Positions 1 through 7,981 of a DNA stretch of 64,000 bases are shown one piece after another. Origin of the DNA: Roseovarius marisflavi (GTDB taxonomy: Bacteria; Pseudomonadota; Alphaproteobacteria; Rhodobacterales; Rhodobacteraceae); the NCBI RefSeq assembly GCF_900142625.1, contig NZ_FRBN01000006.1, forward strand, positions 118,278 to 182,277. Direction: 5' to 3'. The notes beneath the pieces are model-generated. The model ran no database searches, was not told where the DNA came from, and was given only the letters and a program-made list of their open reading frames with translations. A program made the translations under genes and the position numbers. The stretch's first letter is position 1. Every line of letters starts with the position of its first letter.

Positions 1-2086
1 CGGCGCTGGCGCCATAAAACTGCACATCAAGCGCGTCACCGCCGGGGCCGGATCGCCCGCCGCGAAAGCTCAGGGTTTCGACCAGCGGGTGACGCTCGAC
101 ACGGTCCTGAAGGTCGGCGACAAAGGCAAAGCTCGAATAGGGGCGCAGGTCGGCGTCGATCAGCTCGATCGTGATGCCACCCAGCAAATCGGCGTCCTTG
201 CTGTCGGCCCCGGCAAGGCCCCGCCCCGCCGTGCCGCCGATCTGGGCGATCACGTAATCAAGCGGATTGGTGCCGTGCTCGGCCTCGTATTCTGCGCCAA
301 GGGCTTCGGTGGCGCGCTGCATTTCGCGCATCATGGCAAGGGTATTGTCGCGGGTGGCGCCGGGGCTCATGGCGAAATTGCCGCTGACGCTGCCGCGTTC
401 GGGGGCGTTGAAAAAGCGCCATGTGACATCGCCGCGAATGAAGGCCGCCGCCTGAACCGCGAGCAGCAGGATTGTGGCGGCAAGCACCACGTAACGGCCC
501 CGGATCACAAGCGCGATCAGCGGGCGAAAGGCGCGGTCGCGAAACCAGCCAAAGCCGCGATTGACCACCCGGCTTGGCCAGTCATACCAATGCAACTGCC
601 CCGAATGGGCCAGGGCATGCGCCATGTGGTTGGGCAGGATCAGGAAACACTCGATCAGGCTTGCGATCAGCACGGCGATCACCGTGAAGGGGATGTCATA
701 GATCAGATCGCCAAACCGCCCGCCGATCACCGCCAGCCCAAAGAACGCGATCAGCGTGGTCAGCGTGGCGGAAAACACCGGAAGCGCCATGCGTGCCGCG
801 GCGCGCTCGGCCGCGACCATCGGCGGCTCGCCGAGCTTGCGCAGGCGCGCATCGGCATGTTCGCCCACCACGATGGCGTCATCGACCACAATGCCAAGCG
901 TGATGATCAGTGCGAAAAGCGAGATCATGTTGATCGTAAGACCAGCGGCAAACATAAGCGCCATCGCCGCCAAAAGGGCCACGGGAATGCCCGCCGCCAC
1001 CCAGAATGCGGTGCGCGCGTTGAGGAACAGGAACAACAGCCCGACCACCATCGCCAGCCCGGTCAGGGCGTTGTCGAGCAGCATAGAGATGCGCCCCGAG
1101 ATCGCCTCGGCGCGGGTGCGGATCAGGCCGATGCTGACACCCTCGGGCAGGGTCTCTGTCATCTGGTCGGCGAGGGTTTGAACCTTGGCCTGAATATCAA
1201 GCGCGTCGCCGCGCGCAGAGCGGTCGACGCGCACGGTAATGGCGGGCTTGTCACCGACGAAATAGGCGACATCGCGGGTCACGCCCTTAACGCGCACGCG
1301 CGCCACATCGCCCACGGTCAGCGACGAGCCGTCGGGGTTGGAGCGCAGTACCACATCGGCAAGTTGATCGGGGCTTCGCTTTTCGACGCCGGTGCGAATG
1401 CGGGTGTTGGCGCCGCTCATGTCGCCCGCCGGATCGGCGGTGATTTCGGCGGCAAGGGCGGCGGCGATCTCGGCCATGGTGATGTCATTGGCGATCAGGC
1501 TGGTTGAAGGCACTTCAATGATGGTTTCGGGCGCGGCGACGCCCTGGATCGTGGTGCGGGTAACGCCCTCGTCAAACAGGCGGATCACGAATTCATCCGC
1601 CAGAAGCGCAAGTTGCTGCGTGCCGACCGGGCCGGTGATCACCACATCGGTCACCTGATCGCGCCAGACCCCACGCCGCACGACCGGCTCGTCGGCCTCT
1701 TCGGGCAGGGTGGTGATGATATCAAGCGCTGCCTGCACCTCGTCCGCGGCGCGCCCCATATCCCAGCCGGGTTCGAATTCGAGGCTGAGTGTGGCACTGT
1801 TTTCGCGGCTGCTCGCGCTTGAGCTTTCGACGCCTTCGACCGCCAGAAGGGCGGGTTCGAGAAGCTGGACAATGGCGTTGTCGACATCCTCGGCGCTGGC
1901 GCCCTCCCAGGTGACCGAGACGCTTACGTTGTCGATCACCACATCGGGAAAGAACTGCGCGCGCATGCGCGGCAGGGCCATCAGGCCAAGCGCGATCATC
2001 ACCACAAGCAAGAGGTTCGCCGCCGTGCGATGGCGGGTGAAATAGGACAGGATGCCCTGCAATGGCCCGGCGGGCGCGCCCTGCAT
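1..2086 (-). CDS. RND-family efflux permease (AcrB/MMPL-like), 3' end outside window
   Basis: Inner-membrane proton-driven pump of the hydrophobe/amphiphile efflux RND class. Reading the minus strand from the ATG at 2084-2086 gives a protein beginning MQGAPAGPLQGILSYF, a first transmembrane segment (TAANLLLVVMIALGL), a periplasmic porter domain, and a TM region with LGIVVDDAIVVGEH, the conserved Asp-Asp of the proton relay in TM4. About 695 residues are visible; family members run to ~1020-1050, so the C-terminal third lies beyond base 1. It starts 3 nt after the HlyD-type adaptor gene, so both are surely one transcript. Substrate cannot be told from sequence. Confidence 0.9.
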   Translation of the reverse strand, partial: MQGAPAGPLQGILSYFTRHRTAANLLLVVMIALGLMALPRMRAQFFPDVVIDNVSVSVTWEGASAEDVDNAIVQLLEPALLAVEGVESSSASSRENSATLSLEFEPGWDMGRAADEVQAALDIITTLPEEADEPVVRRGVWRDQVTDVVITGPVGTQQLALLADEFVIRLFDEGVTRTTIQGVAAPETIIEVPSTSLIANDITMAEIAAALAAEITADPAGDMSGANTRIRTGVEKRSPDQLADVVLRSNPDGSSLTVGDVARVRVKGVTRDVAYFVGDKPAITVRVDRSARGDALDIQAKVQTLADQMTETLPEGVSIGLIRTRAEAISGRISMLLDNALTGLAMVVGLLFLFLNARTAFWVAAGIPVALLAAMALMFAAGLTINMISLFALIITLGIVVDDAIVVGEHADARLRKLGEPPMVAAERAAARMALPVFSATLTTLIAFFGLAVIGGRFGDLIYDIPFTVIAVLIASLIECFLILPNHMAHALAHSGQLHWYDWPSRVVNRGFGWFRDRAFRPLIALVIRGRYVVLAATILLLAVQAAAFIRGDVTWRFFNAPERGSVSGNFAMSPGATRDNTLAMMREMQRATEALGAEYEAEHGTNPLDYVIAQIGGTAGRGLAGADSKDADLLGGITIELIDADLRPYSSFAFVADLQDRVERHPLVETLSFRGGRSGPGGDALDVQFYGASA

Positions 2087-2089
2087 GGC

Positions 2090-3565
2090 TTAGCCTCCGA
2101 TCCGGCGTTCGAGGCGTTCGACCATGGCGGTGGGCACGCGGGGCTTGTCGAGCTGACCCAGGAGACGCTCTTTCACGGCGGCGGGCATGTCATTGTTTGA
2201 CTGCACGAAGGACACCAGTCGCGCGCGCCGGTCCGGGGTCAATTCAACCAGATCGGCGGGTTTGGCGGCGGCCTCGTCGCCCCCTTGCGGGACCGCCTCG
2301 GGGGAGAGCGTGCGCACCTTGATGCCGGGGCCAAGCACCGGGGTGCGCTGATCAACCACCGCGCGCCCGGCAAGCCCCGGCGCGCGCACCAGGATTTCGT
2401 TGCCCTGACGACGCAGGAGCGTCACGGGCAGCGCCTCAAGCCGGTCGTCCTCTGCCAGCACCAGCACCGCGCCATCCGGCCCAAGCGCCGAGGCGGGCAG
2501 GGCGATCACGCGTTCAAGCGGCGGCTCGTCGATCTGCACGGTGACGAAATCGCCGGGCTTCATCGCCGGGGCCATATCAAGCGTCGCAAAGATAAGCCGC
2601 CCGGTGCGCCCTTCGCCGACGGCGGCGCTATCGCGAGAGATTTCCCCCGTCGCGGAGAGTTCGAGACCGAAGACATCAAGGCTTACCCGTACCGGGGCGC
2701 CGATCAGGGCGCCCTGATCGTCCAGAAGCCGGGCATATTGCGGGGTCGAAACGCGAAACGCCACCTCAAGCGAGCTGGCATCGACCAGCTGCGCAAGTTG
2801 TTCATTGGCCGAGACAAGCCGCCCTGCCACGACGCTCACATCGCTGAGCGTGCCGCTGAAATCGGCGGTGATGCGGGTCTCGTCAAGGCGGCGCTCGGCC
2901 TCGGAGAGCAGCAGTTCGGCGCGCGCCAGATCGGTCGCAGCGCGGTCAATCCGGGCCTCGGCCAGGGCAAGCGCCTGGCGGCTGCCAAGCACCGCTTGGC
3001 GGGCCTGTGCGGCGGCAAGCTCGGCGGTCTCGACGATAGCGGTGGTGCCGACGCCGCGCGATTGCAGGTCACGCTGGCGGGTCAGGGCACGCTCTTGCAG
3101 TGCGTATTGATCGCGCGCCGCCTCAAGCTCGTCGCGGGCCAGATCAAGGGCACGAGCGGCTTCGCGGGTTTCGGCCTCGGCGTCCATCCGGTCGGCGCGG
3201 GCGCGATCACGTGCGGTTTGCGCATCGGCCGGGTCGATGCGCGCCAGAAACTGCCCGGCGCGCACCTGTCCGCCCTCGACGAAATCGGGCGACAGCTCGG
3301 TGATGACTCCGCTGGCCTGGGTGCGCAGCTCAAGCGTGCGGCGGCTCTGGACCTGACCAAAGGCGGTCAGGACGGGGGTTATGTCGGCCTCTTGCGCAAG
3401 GGTTGTGCGCACCGCAAAGACGCGCTCGCGGCGATCCGGCTGGCGGGGTTCTTTTGCCATGCGCTCTGACACCGCGCTGACCACGGTTTGCCCGGCATAG
3501 GCCAAGAGCCCCAAGGTGAGCGATAAAAGGAACAGCCCCGTCAGGCACTGGCGCAAAAACCGCAT
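2090..3565 (-). CDS. HlyD-type periplasmic adaptor (membrane fusion protein) of RND pump
   Basis: 491-residue adaptor that links the adjacent RND permease to an outer-membrane channel. There is an N-terminal membrane anchor (LTGLFLLSLTLGLLAYAG), a lipoyl-like half (GVITELSPDFVEGGQV), a long alternating Ala/Glu/Arg helical hairpin (about residues 110-215) and beta-barrel segments. The ATG at 3563-3565 is preferred over an in-frame TTG nine bases upstream; AAAGGG precedes it. The tail carries a charged C-terminal extension (about residues 430-491) rich in Arg and Leu. Gene order adaptor then permease, with a 3-nt gap, is standard for RND pumps. Confidence 0.88.
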   Translation of the reverse strand: MRFLRQCLTGLFLLSLTLGLLAYAGQTVVSAVSERMAKEPRQPDRRERVFAVRTTLAQEADITPVLTAFGQVQSRRTLELRTQASGVITELSPDFVEGGQVRAGQFLARIDPADAQTARDRARADRMDAEAETREAARALDLARDELEAARDQYALQERALTRQRDLQSRGVGTTAIVETAELAAAQARQAVLGSRQALALAEARIDRAATDLARAELLLSEAERRLDETRITADFSGTLSDVSVVAGRLVSANEQLAQLVDASSLEVAFRVSTPQYARLLDDQGALIGAPVRVSLDVFGLELSATGEISRDSAAVGEGRTGRLIFATLDMAPAMKPGDFVTVQIDEPPLERVIALPASALGPDGAVLVLAEDDRLEALPVTLLRRQGNEILVRAPGLAGRAVVDQRTPVLGPGIKVRTLSPEAVPQGGDEAAAKPADLVELTPDRRARLVSFVQSNNDMPAAVKERLLGQLDKPRVPTAMVERLERRIGG

Positions 3566-3670
3566 GAAACGCAACCCTTTGATATGGCCCGAAGCGCGTG
3601 TGGACCCCTTGCGAATGTAACCCGGACAGGAAAAATGCCAAGGGTATTGCGCGTTATACGCGGCCCGGCG

Positions 3671-4213
3671 CTATTTCCGTCGCTGGTGCTCGTCTAGACG
3701 CGGCATGATCTCGACGAAGTTGCAGGGGCGGTGGCGGTAATCAAGCTGAAGCTTGAGGATTTCATCCCAGGCATCGCGACAGGCACCGGGGCTTCCGGGC
3801 AGGGCAAAGAGGTAGGTGCCGCCCGCAACGCCCCCGGTGGCGCGGCTTTGCACGGCGCTGGTGCCGATCTTGGCCATGCTGACCATGGTAAAGACCGTGC
3901 CGAAGGCGTCGATTTCCTTTTCATAGACATCGCGATGCGCCTCGACGGTGACATCGCGCCCGGTCAGGCCGGTGCCGCCGGTCGAGATCACCACGTCAAC
4001 GTCATCCTGCGCGATCCAGTCACGCAGATGAGCGGCGATCTGATCGCGTTCATCGCGCACGACCATGCGGTCAGCAAGGATGTGACCGGCGGCCTCGATC
4101 CGCTCGACAAGGAGTGCGCCGGATTTATCCTCGGTGATATCGCGGGTGTCGCTCACGGTAAGAACGGCAATGCGCACGGGGATGAAGTCTTTGGTGTCGT
4201 CAATTCGAGACAT
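3671..4213 (-). CDS. moaB: Molybdenum cofactor biosynthesis protein MoaB/MogA family
   Basis: 180 residues, the usual size for MoaB. The family adenylylates molybdopterin before molybdate insertion. The core motifs STGGTGLTGRDVT and LFALPGSPGAC are present, matching the MPT-binding loops of the MogA/MoaB fold. It is the last gene of a tight minus-strand run: the LysE-type gene ends 6 nt before its start. The molybdoenzyme xanthine dehydrogenase (xdhABC) is encoded further along this window, which would need the cofactor. Whether it is active MoaB or the non-catalytic paralogue type cannot be decided here. Confidence 0.9.
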   Translation of the reverse strand: MSRIDDTKDFIPVRIAVLTVSDTRDITEDKSGALLVERIEAAGHILADRMVVRDERDQIAAHLRDWIAQDDVDVVISTGGTGLTGRDVTVEAHRDVYEKEIDAFGTVFTMVSMAKIGTSAVQSRATGGVAGGTYLFALPGSPGACRDAWDEILKLQLDYRHRPCNFVEIMPRLDEHQRRK

Positions 4214-4219
4214 AGGGTG

Positions 4220-4843
4220 TTAACTCCGTTCAAGAAGGGCAAGGCGGGCGGCAAGGGCGGTAAAGATAGCCGCCGATATCGCGCCAAGCCCGCGCGAAAA
4301 GCGCGCAGAGGTGGCCATGCGGCGGCCAAGCGAGCCGGCAAAGACGCCCACCGCGCCGTTGATAAAGAACCCGCCAATCGCAAGCACAAGCCCGAAGATC
4401 AGGAATTGTGGCAGGATCGCGCCGCGCGCGGGATCAACGAATTGCGGCACAAAGGCCAGCACGAAAAGGATCACCTTGGGGTTGGTGAGGTTGACCAGCA
4501 TGCCCGCCCGAAAGGCACGCGCGGCGCCAAGCGCGGGGGCATCGGGGCGCAGCGCGCGCGTGCGCAAGGCGCCGACCGCCAGCCACAAAAGATAGGCCAC
4601 GCCGATCCAGCGGATCACGTCAAACAGCCCCGGCATCGCGGCCACCATGGCACCAAGCCCAAGCCCTGCCAGCGTGACGTGCACGAAGCCACCTGCCGAG
4701 ATGCCAGCACTTGCCGCCATCGCCGCCCGCGATCCCGAGCGCAGGCCTAGCCCGAGGCAAAACATCATATCCGCCCCCGGTGCCAGGTTGAGGGCAAGCC
4801 CCGCCGGGATGAAGGCCAGAAGAACAAGCGGGTCGATGATCAT
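4220..4843 (-). CDS. LysE/RhtB-family amino-acid exporter
   Basis: 207 residues with about six hydrophobic segments, the LysE/RhtB architecture. The family signature region reads NLAPGADMMFCLGLGLRSG near residues 19-37, corresponding to the conserved PGP-type motif after TM1, here PGA. These inner-membrane proteins export amino acids or homoserine lactones; substrate is not predictable. Its ATG overlaps the stop of the upstream phosphoesterase gene by 4 nt (ATGA), so translation is probably coupled. Confidence 0.88.
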   Translation of the reverse strand: MIIDPLVLLAFIPAGLALNLAPGADMMFCLGLGLRSGSRAAMAASAGISAGGFVHVTLAGLGLGAMVAAMPGLFDVIRWIGVAYLLWLAVGALRTRALRPDAPALGAARAFRAGMLVNLTNPKVILFVLAFVPQFVDPARGAILPQFLIFGLVLAIGGFFINGAVGVFAGSLGRRMATSARFSRGLGAISAAIFTALAARLALLERS

Positions 4844-5439
4844 GGGGTGATCTCGAACCAGTTGATGGTCGGGCCAAGGTTGACGACGCGGGTGGCGCCG
4901 ATCAGGCCGCCTTTGCCCCAGCTGTCATGGATATGGCCGCAAAAGGCATAGGTCGGCTGAAGCCGTTCGATCGCGTCGCGGATCGCGGTCGAGCCGACCG
5001 ATTGCCCGACCGAGGTGACATCGGCCACGCCCTTGGGGGGCGAATGCAGGATCAGGATATCGGCGGCTGCGCAGGCGGCAAGCATATCGTGCGCGCGCTC
5101 TTCGGAAAGGTCACAGGACCAGGCGCCAAAGGGCGTTTCCGGAACGCCATAGCCGAGCCCGAAGAGGCGTGTATTGCCGATCTGCGTGCTGTTGCCGTGC
5201 AGGACCGTCATGTTGGGAAGGGCGGCGGCGCGCAGCTCTGGTGCGCTTTCGGCATTGCCGGGCACCACAACCATCGGCGCCGTGATCGCGCGCAAAAGGT
5301 CTATCGCCTCGGCGAGCCCCTGGCGCCTGTTACAAAAATCACCGGCGCCGATCACAAGATCAGCCTCTGCGCTGGCCGTGACAAGATCGGCGGCGCGGGC
5401 GCGCGCGAGATGCAGGTCGGAAAAGGCGAGGATCTTCAT
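4840..5439 (-). CDS. Calcineurin-like metallophosphoesterase
   Basis: 199 residues starting MKILAFSDLHLARARA. Metal-binding motifs of the calcineurin-like fold are all visible: SDLHL (D-x-H), GAGDFCN (GD), VVPGNAES (GNxE, where GNHD/E is usual), HSPPKG and CGHIHDSWG (GHxH). The reading frame stays open upstream, but the ATG at 5437-5439 overlaps the uracil-DNA glycosylase stop by 4 nt and begins exactly at the conserved domain, so it is chosen. Small single-domain members act on nucleotides or phosphodiesters; the physiological substrate is unknown. Confidence 0.88.
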   Translation of the reverse strand: MKILAFSDLHLARARAADLVTASAEADLVIGAGDFCNRRQGLAEAIDLLRAITAPMVVVPGNAESAPELRAAALPNMTVLHGNSTQIGNTRLFGLGYGVPETPFGAWSCDLSEERAHDMLAACAAADILILHSPPKGVADVTSVGQSVGSTAIRDAIERLQPTYAFCGHIHDSWGKGGLIGATRVVNLGPTINWFEITP

Positions 5440-6233
5440 GCCCCGCCCCGAAGCCGCGCCTGAAGCGACAAAAGATCTGCCCAGGCCTCGCGCTTGGCCG
5501 AGGGGGTGCGCAAGAGATAGGCCGGATGCACCATCGGCAGCGCCGGTTTGCCATAGGCGGTCGTCCAAGCGCCACGCAGCCGGGTGATGCTGCGTTTTTC
5601 AAGGCCCGCATCACAGCTTATGTTGCCCATCAGCACCACGAAATCGGGATTGGCAAGCTCTACATGGCGCGCCACAAAGGGGCGCATCATCGCGATCTCA
5701 TCCGCTGTGGGGTCACGGTTTTGCGGCGGCCGCCAGGGCAGGACATTGGTGATGTAAATCCCGTCCTCGGGGCGATCCGGGGTGCGGCCAAGGCCGATGG
5801 CGGCGAACATCCGGTCCAAAAGCTGACCGGCGCGGCCCACGAAGGGGCGGCCTTCGCGATCCTCGTCACGCCCCGGCGCCTCGCCGATGATCATGACGCG
5901 CGCACCCGGCGTGCCGTCGCTGAACACCAGGTTGCGCGCCCCGCGTTGCAGATCGCAATGCGGAAAGGCGGCAAGCGCATCGCGCAGGCTCTCAAGCGAG
6001 CCCGCGTTGGCGGCGGCGGATTTGGCGACCGCGACAGGATCTACCGTCGGTTCTGGGCTTGGCGTGACCGAGGGCGCGGCGCGTGCGGGCGTTGTTTCGG
6101 CGGCGGGCTTGGCGGATTTATCCGGCAGTTCATAGCGGTTGACCGGCGCATCGCCAATCGCCTCGGTCGCGCCGAGTTCGATTTGCCAGGCCAGAAGCGC
6201 CTTTGCGTCATGATATCCGAGGACCGATTCCAT
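5436..6233 (-). CDS. Uracil-DNA glycosylase superfamily, family-4-like
   Basis: 265 residues. The C-terminal ~190 form a UDG fold: GEAPGRDEDREGRPFVG (motif A), NVLPWRPPQNRDPT (motif with catalytic-pocket Asn) and MVHPAYLLR (motif B His). This family removes uracil from DNA and usually carries a 4Fe-4S cluster, but of the four usual Cys ligand positions only one (PHCDL) is obvious; NVLPW and IAMMRP replace the usual Cys-bearing NVVKC- and AACRP-type segments. The N-terminal ~70 residues are a Pro/Ala-rich linker. It is the first gene of a four-gene overlapping operon ending in moaB. Confidence 0.87.
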   Translation of the reverse strand: MESVLGYHDAKALLAWQIELGATEAIGDAPVNRYELPDKSAKPAAETTPARAAPSVTPSPEPTVDPVAVAKSAAANAGSLESLRDALAAFPHCDLQRGARNLVFSDGTPGARVMIIGEAPGRDEDREGRPFVGRAGQLLDRMFAAIGLGRTPDRPEDGIYITNVLPWRPPQNRDPTADEIAMMRPFVARHVELANPDFVVLMGNISCDAGLEKRSITRLRGAWTTAYGKPALPMVHPAYLLRTPSAKREAWADLLSLQARLRGGA

Positions 6234-6358
6234 GCCTGCAAGCTACCTCGGGCGGGCGCCGCGCGAAAGCCGCGAAAGCTGTTGTTTGAAACCGGCGGGA
6301 TTTGCGGGTGCGAAAGATGCCCTGCGAGACCGCCACGCAAGGGGCGAATGAGCCGCCC

Positions 6359-7207
6359 TCAGAGGCGGGTCCAGCTATCCGGGATCAGATCGGGGTTCGA
6401 AAGCTTGCCTGTCCCGAACCAGTTTTGCGGCGCGATCACGCGCTTCTCGGCGGAAGGGTTTAGCCAGGCCCCCCACCAGGAAAACGTTGAATTGGCAATC
6501 ACGTGATGGGCACAGCGCGACATCAGGGCAAGATCGAAATGCCCCCCCTCTTCGTCATTGATATCCACGACGGTCTGATCCTGCCCAAGGTCAAGATTGG
6601 CGCGCGCCCAAGCGGGGTCGTTCGAAAAGATAAAGCACGCGGGGGGGTGCCCAAGATCGCGTTCCAGCCGCTCGATCGCCTGGCGATAATAGGCCGAGGT
6701 GCAGGCGGCATAGCGTCCGGTGGCAAGGTAATCGCCGCGCCGCACATGCACCGATACCGGCAGTTTTGCCGCCTTGATCCGGGCGGCCATGTCGGCATTG
6801 GCGCCCGTCAGCGGGCTGGTCATCACCAGATCATCGCGCAACTGCGTGGCAATCGGGGCGAAATAGCGCTCTGACTGCCAATAGCCATGCAGATAGGTGC
6901 CGGGGGCAAGGTTGAAAAACCCCGGTTCAAGCCCAAGGCCCGCTTCGCGGTGAAAGCGCGGGTTTCGCCCGAACGCCCGCCACAGACCATAGCGCAACGC
7001 CCCGTCCGACTTGGCCGGTGGCAAGGCAACGTCTCGGGCAAAGCGCGCCGCGCTAAAATGCTCGAAACAATCGTTCCGGGTTTTGCCGCTGTCGACATAG
7101 CGGCTGTCAAGCGCCAGATCACAGCCCAGATGATCTGCAAGCGCGCGACCGGCCGCATATTGGAAAAGCTGATTGCCAGCCCCGCCAAACAACCGGCTGA
7201 TGATCAT
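6359..7207 (-). CDS. Glycosyltransferase family 11 (alpha-1,2-fucosyltransferase-like)
   Basis: 282 residues beginning MIISRLFGGAGNQLFQYAAG, the N-terminal hallmark of GT11. The GDP-fucose site motif HVRRGDYL (HxRRGDY) and the late STFSWWGAWLN motif are intact. These enzymes add alpha-1,2-fucose (or a related sugar) to surface glycans. The ATG at 7205-7207 overlaps the stop of the GT25 gene by 4 nt, so an upstream in-frame start is rejected. Together with the GT25 gene it forms a two-gene glycan-decoration unit, although no wider polysaccharide locus is visible nearby. Confidence 0.9.
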   Translation of the reverse strand: MIISRLFGGAGNQLFQYAAGRALADHLGCDLALDSRYVDSGKTRNDCFEHFSAARFARDVALPPAKSDGALRYGLWRAFGRNPRFHREAGLGLEPGFFNLAPGTYLHGYWQSERYFAPIATQLRDDLVMTSPLTGANADMAARIKAAKLPVSVHVRRGDYLATGRYAACTSAYYRQAIERLERDLGHPPACFIFSNDPAWARANLDLGQDQTVVDINDEEGGHFDLALMSRCAHHVIANSTFSWWGAWLNPSAEKRVIAPQNWFGTGKLSNPDLIPDSWTRL

Positions 7208-7977
7208 TCGGCATCCCCCGGTGCAAAACCGCCCTCGGCGGGCGCCCTGCTGTGACGCGAGGCCTTGGCCACGCCCCGGCGATAGCGACAGCGCGCCCAT
7301 TCGCGACCCAGCTTGGCCAGCGGCGGCCTGGCTGCGCCGCCCTGAATGGTCGAGCCGTCAAGCTGATCCGCGATATCGCTGACCCCCGAGGGCAGGATCG
7401 TGGCAGGGCGAAGCCCGGTATGCCAATGGCTTTGCACGAAGGTATCGACAGGCCGGTCAAACCGATCGCTCAGCGCCAAAAGCTGGCGCGCCGCCGCATT
7501 GCCTACCATTTGCGCAGTGGTGCGCAGCCCGCCACGTTCGGGCACGCTAAGTGCGCAGGTGCCTGCCATGTCGATCAGCGTCGAAGGGCCTTGCCGGGCG
7601 CGCGTCTGAAACTGGATATATCCGAGGGTCTCGATATGCGCGCGCGCAAGGCCAAGGGCGGCGCGATAGACCTCGGGGGTGATGGCGGCGTCATCCTCGA
7701 TGATCATGGCCGCGGGCAGGTCGCGGCGCACGATCTCGGCCCAGATCTGGCGATGGCTGAGAAAACAGCCGATTTCGCCGCTCTTGAGAGCAAACGGATA
7801 GGCAGGGGCGAAAAGCCCCGCGCCGATGGTTGCGGAAAGCTCGGTCGACGACAGTGTCGTGCCGTCGACCGCCTCCCAGATTTCGCCCGGAAGCGCGCAG
7901 TTGTCCAGCAGATCGCGCGAGTTGTCCCGACGTGCCGTGGCACGCAAAAGATGCAGGACAAACGCGCGGATCTGCAT
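7204..7977 (-). CDS. Glycosyltransferase family 25 (LPS-type beta-glycosyltransferase)
   Basis: 257 residues. It opens with RAFVLHLLRATARRDN, the GT25 start in which a hydrophobic strand is followed by Arg-rich turn, then GEIGCFLSHRQIWAEIV (the family GE-GC-SH motif) and MIIEDDAAITPE (the ED/DxD-like metal site). Members transfer galactose or glucose to lipooligosaccharide. It starts 4 nt downstream of the aldehyde dehydrogenase stop and overlaps the following GT11 gene, so the three may share a transcript. Acceptor unknown. Confidence 0.86.
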   Translation of the reverse strand: MQIRAFVLHLLRATARRDNSRDLLDNCALPGEIWEAVDGTTLSSTELSATIGAGLFAPAYPFALKSGEIGCFLSHRQIWAEIVRRDLPAAMIIEDDAAITPEVYRAALGLARAHIETLGYIQFQTRARQGPSTLIDMAGTCALSVPERGGLRTTAQMVGNAAARQLLALSDRFDRPVDTFVQSHWHTGLRPATILPSGVSDIADQLDGSTIQGGAARPPLAKLGREWARCRYRRGVAKASRHSRAPAEGGFAPGDAE

Positions 7978-7981
7978 GGCC

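Noticed and set aside
89..1507. Long plus-strand reading frame of 472 codons
   Set aside because: It is antisense to the RND permease, is His/Gly/Arg-rich and has no family pattern; typical high-GC shadow frame.
2285..3469. 394-codon plus-strand frame
   Set aside because: Antisense to the HlyD adaptor with no recognisable domain.
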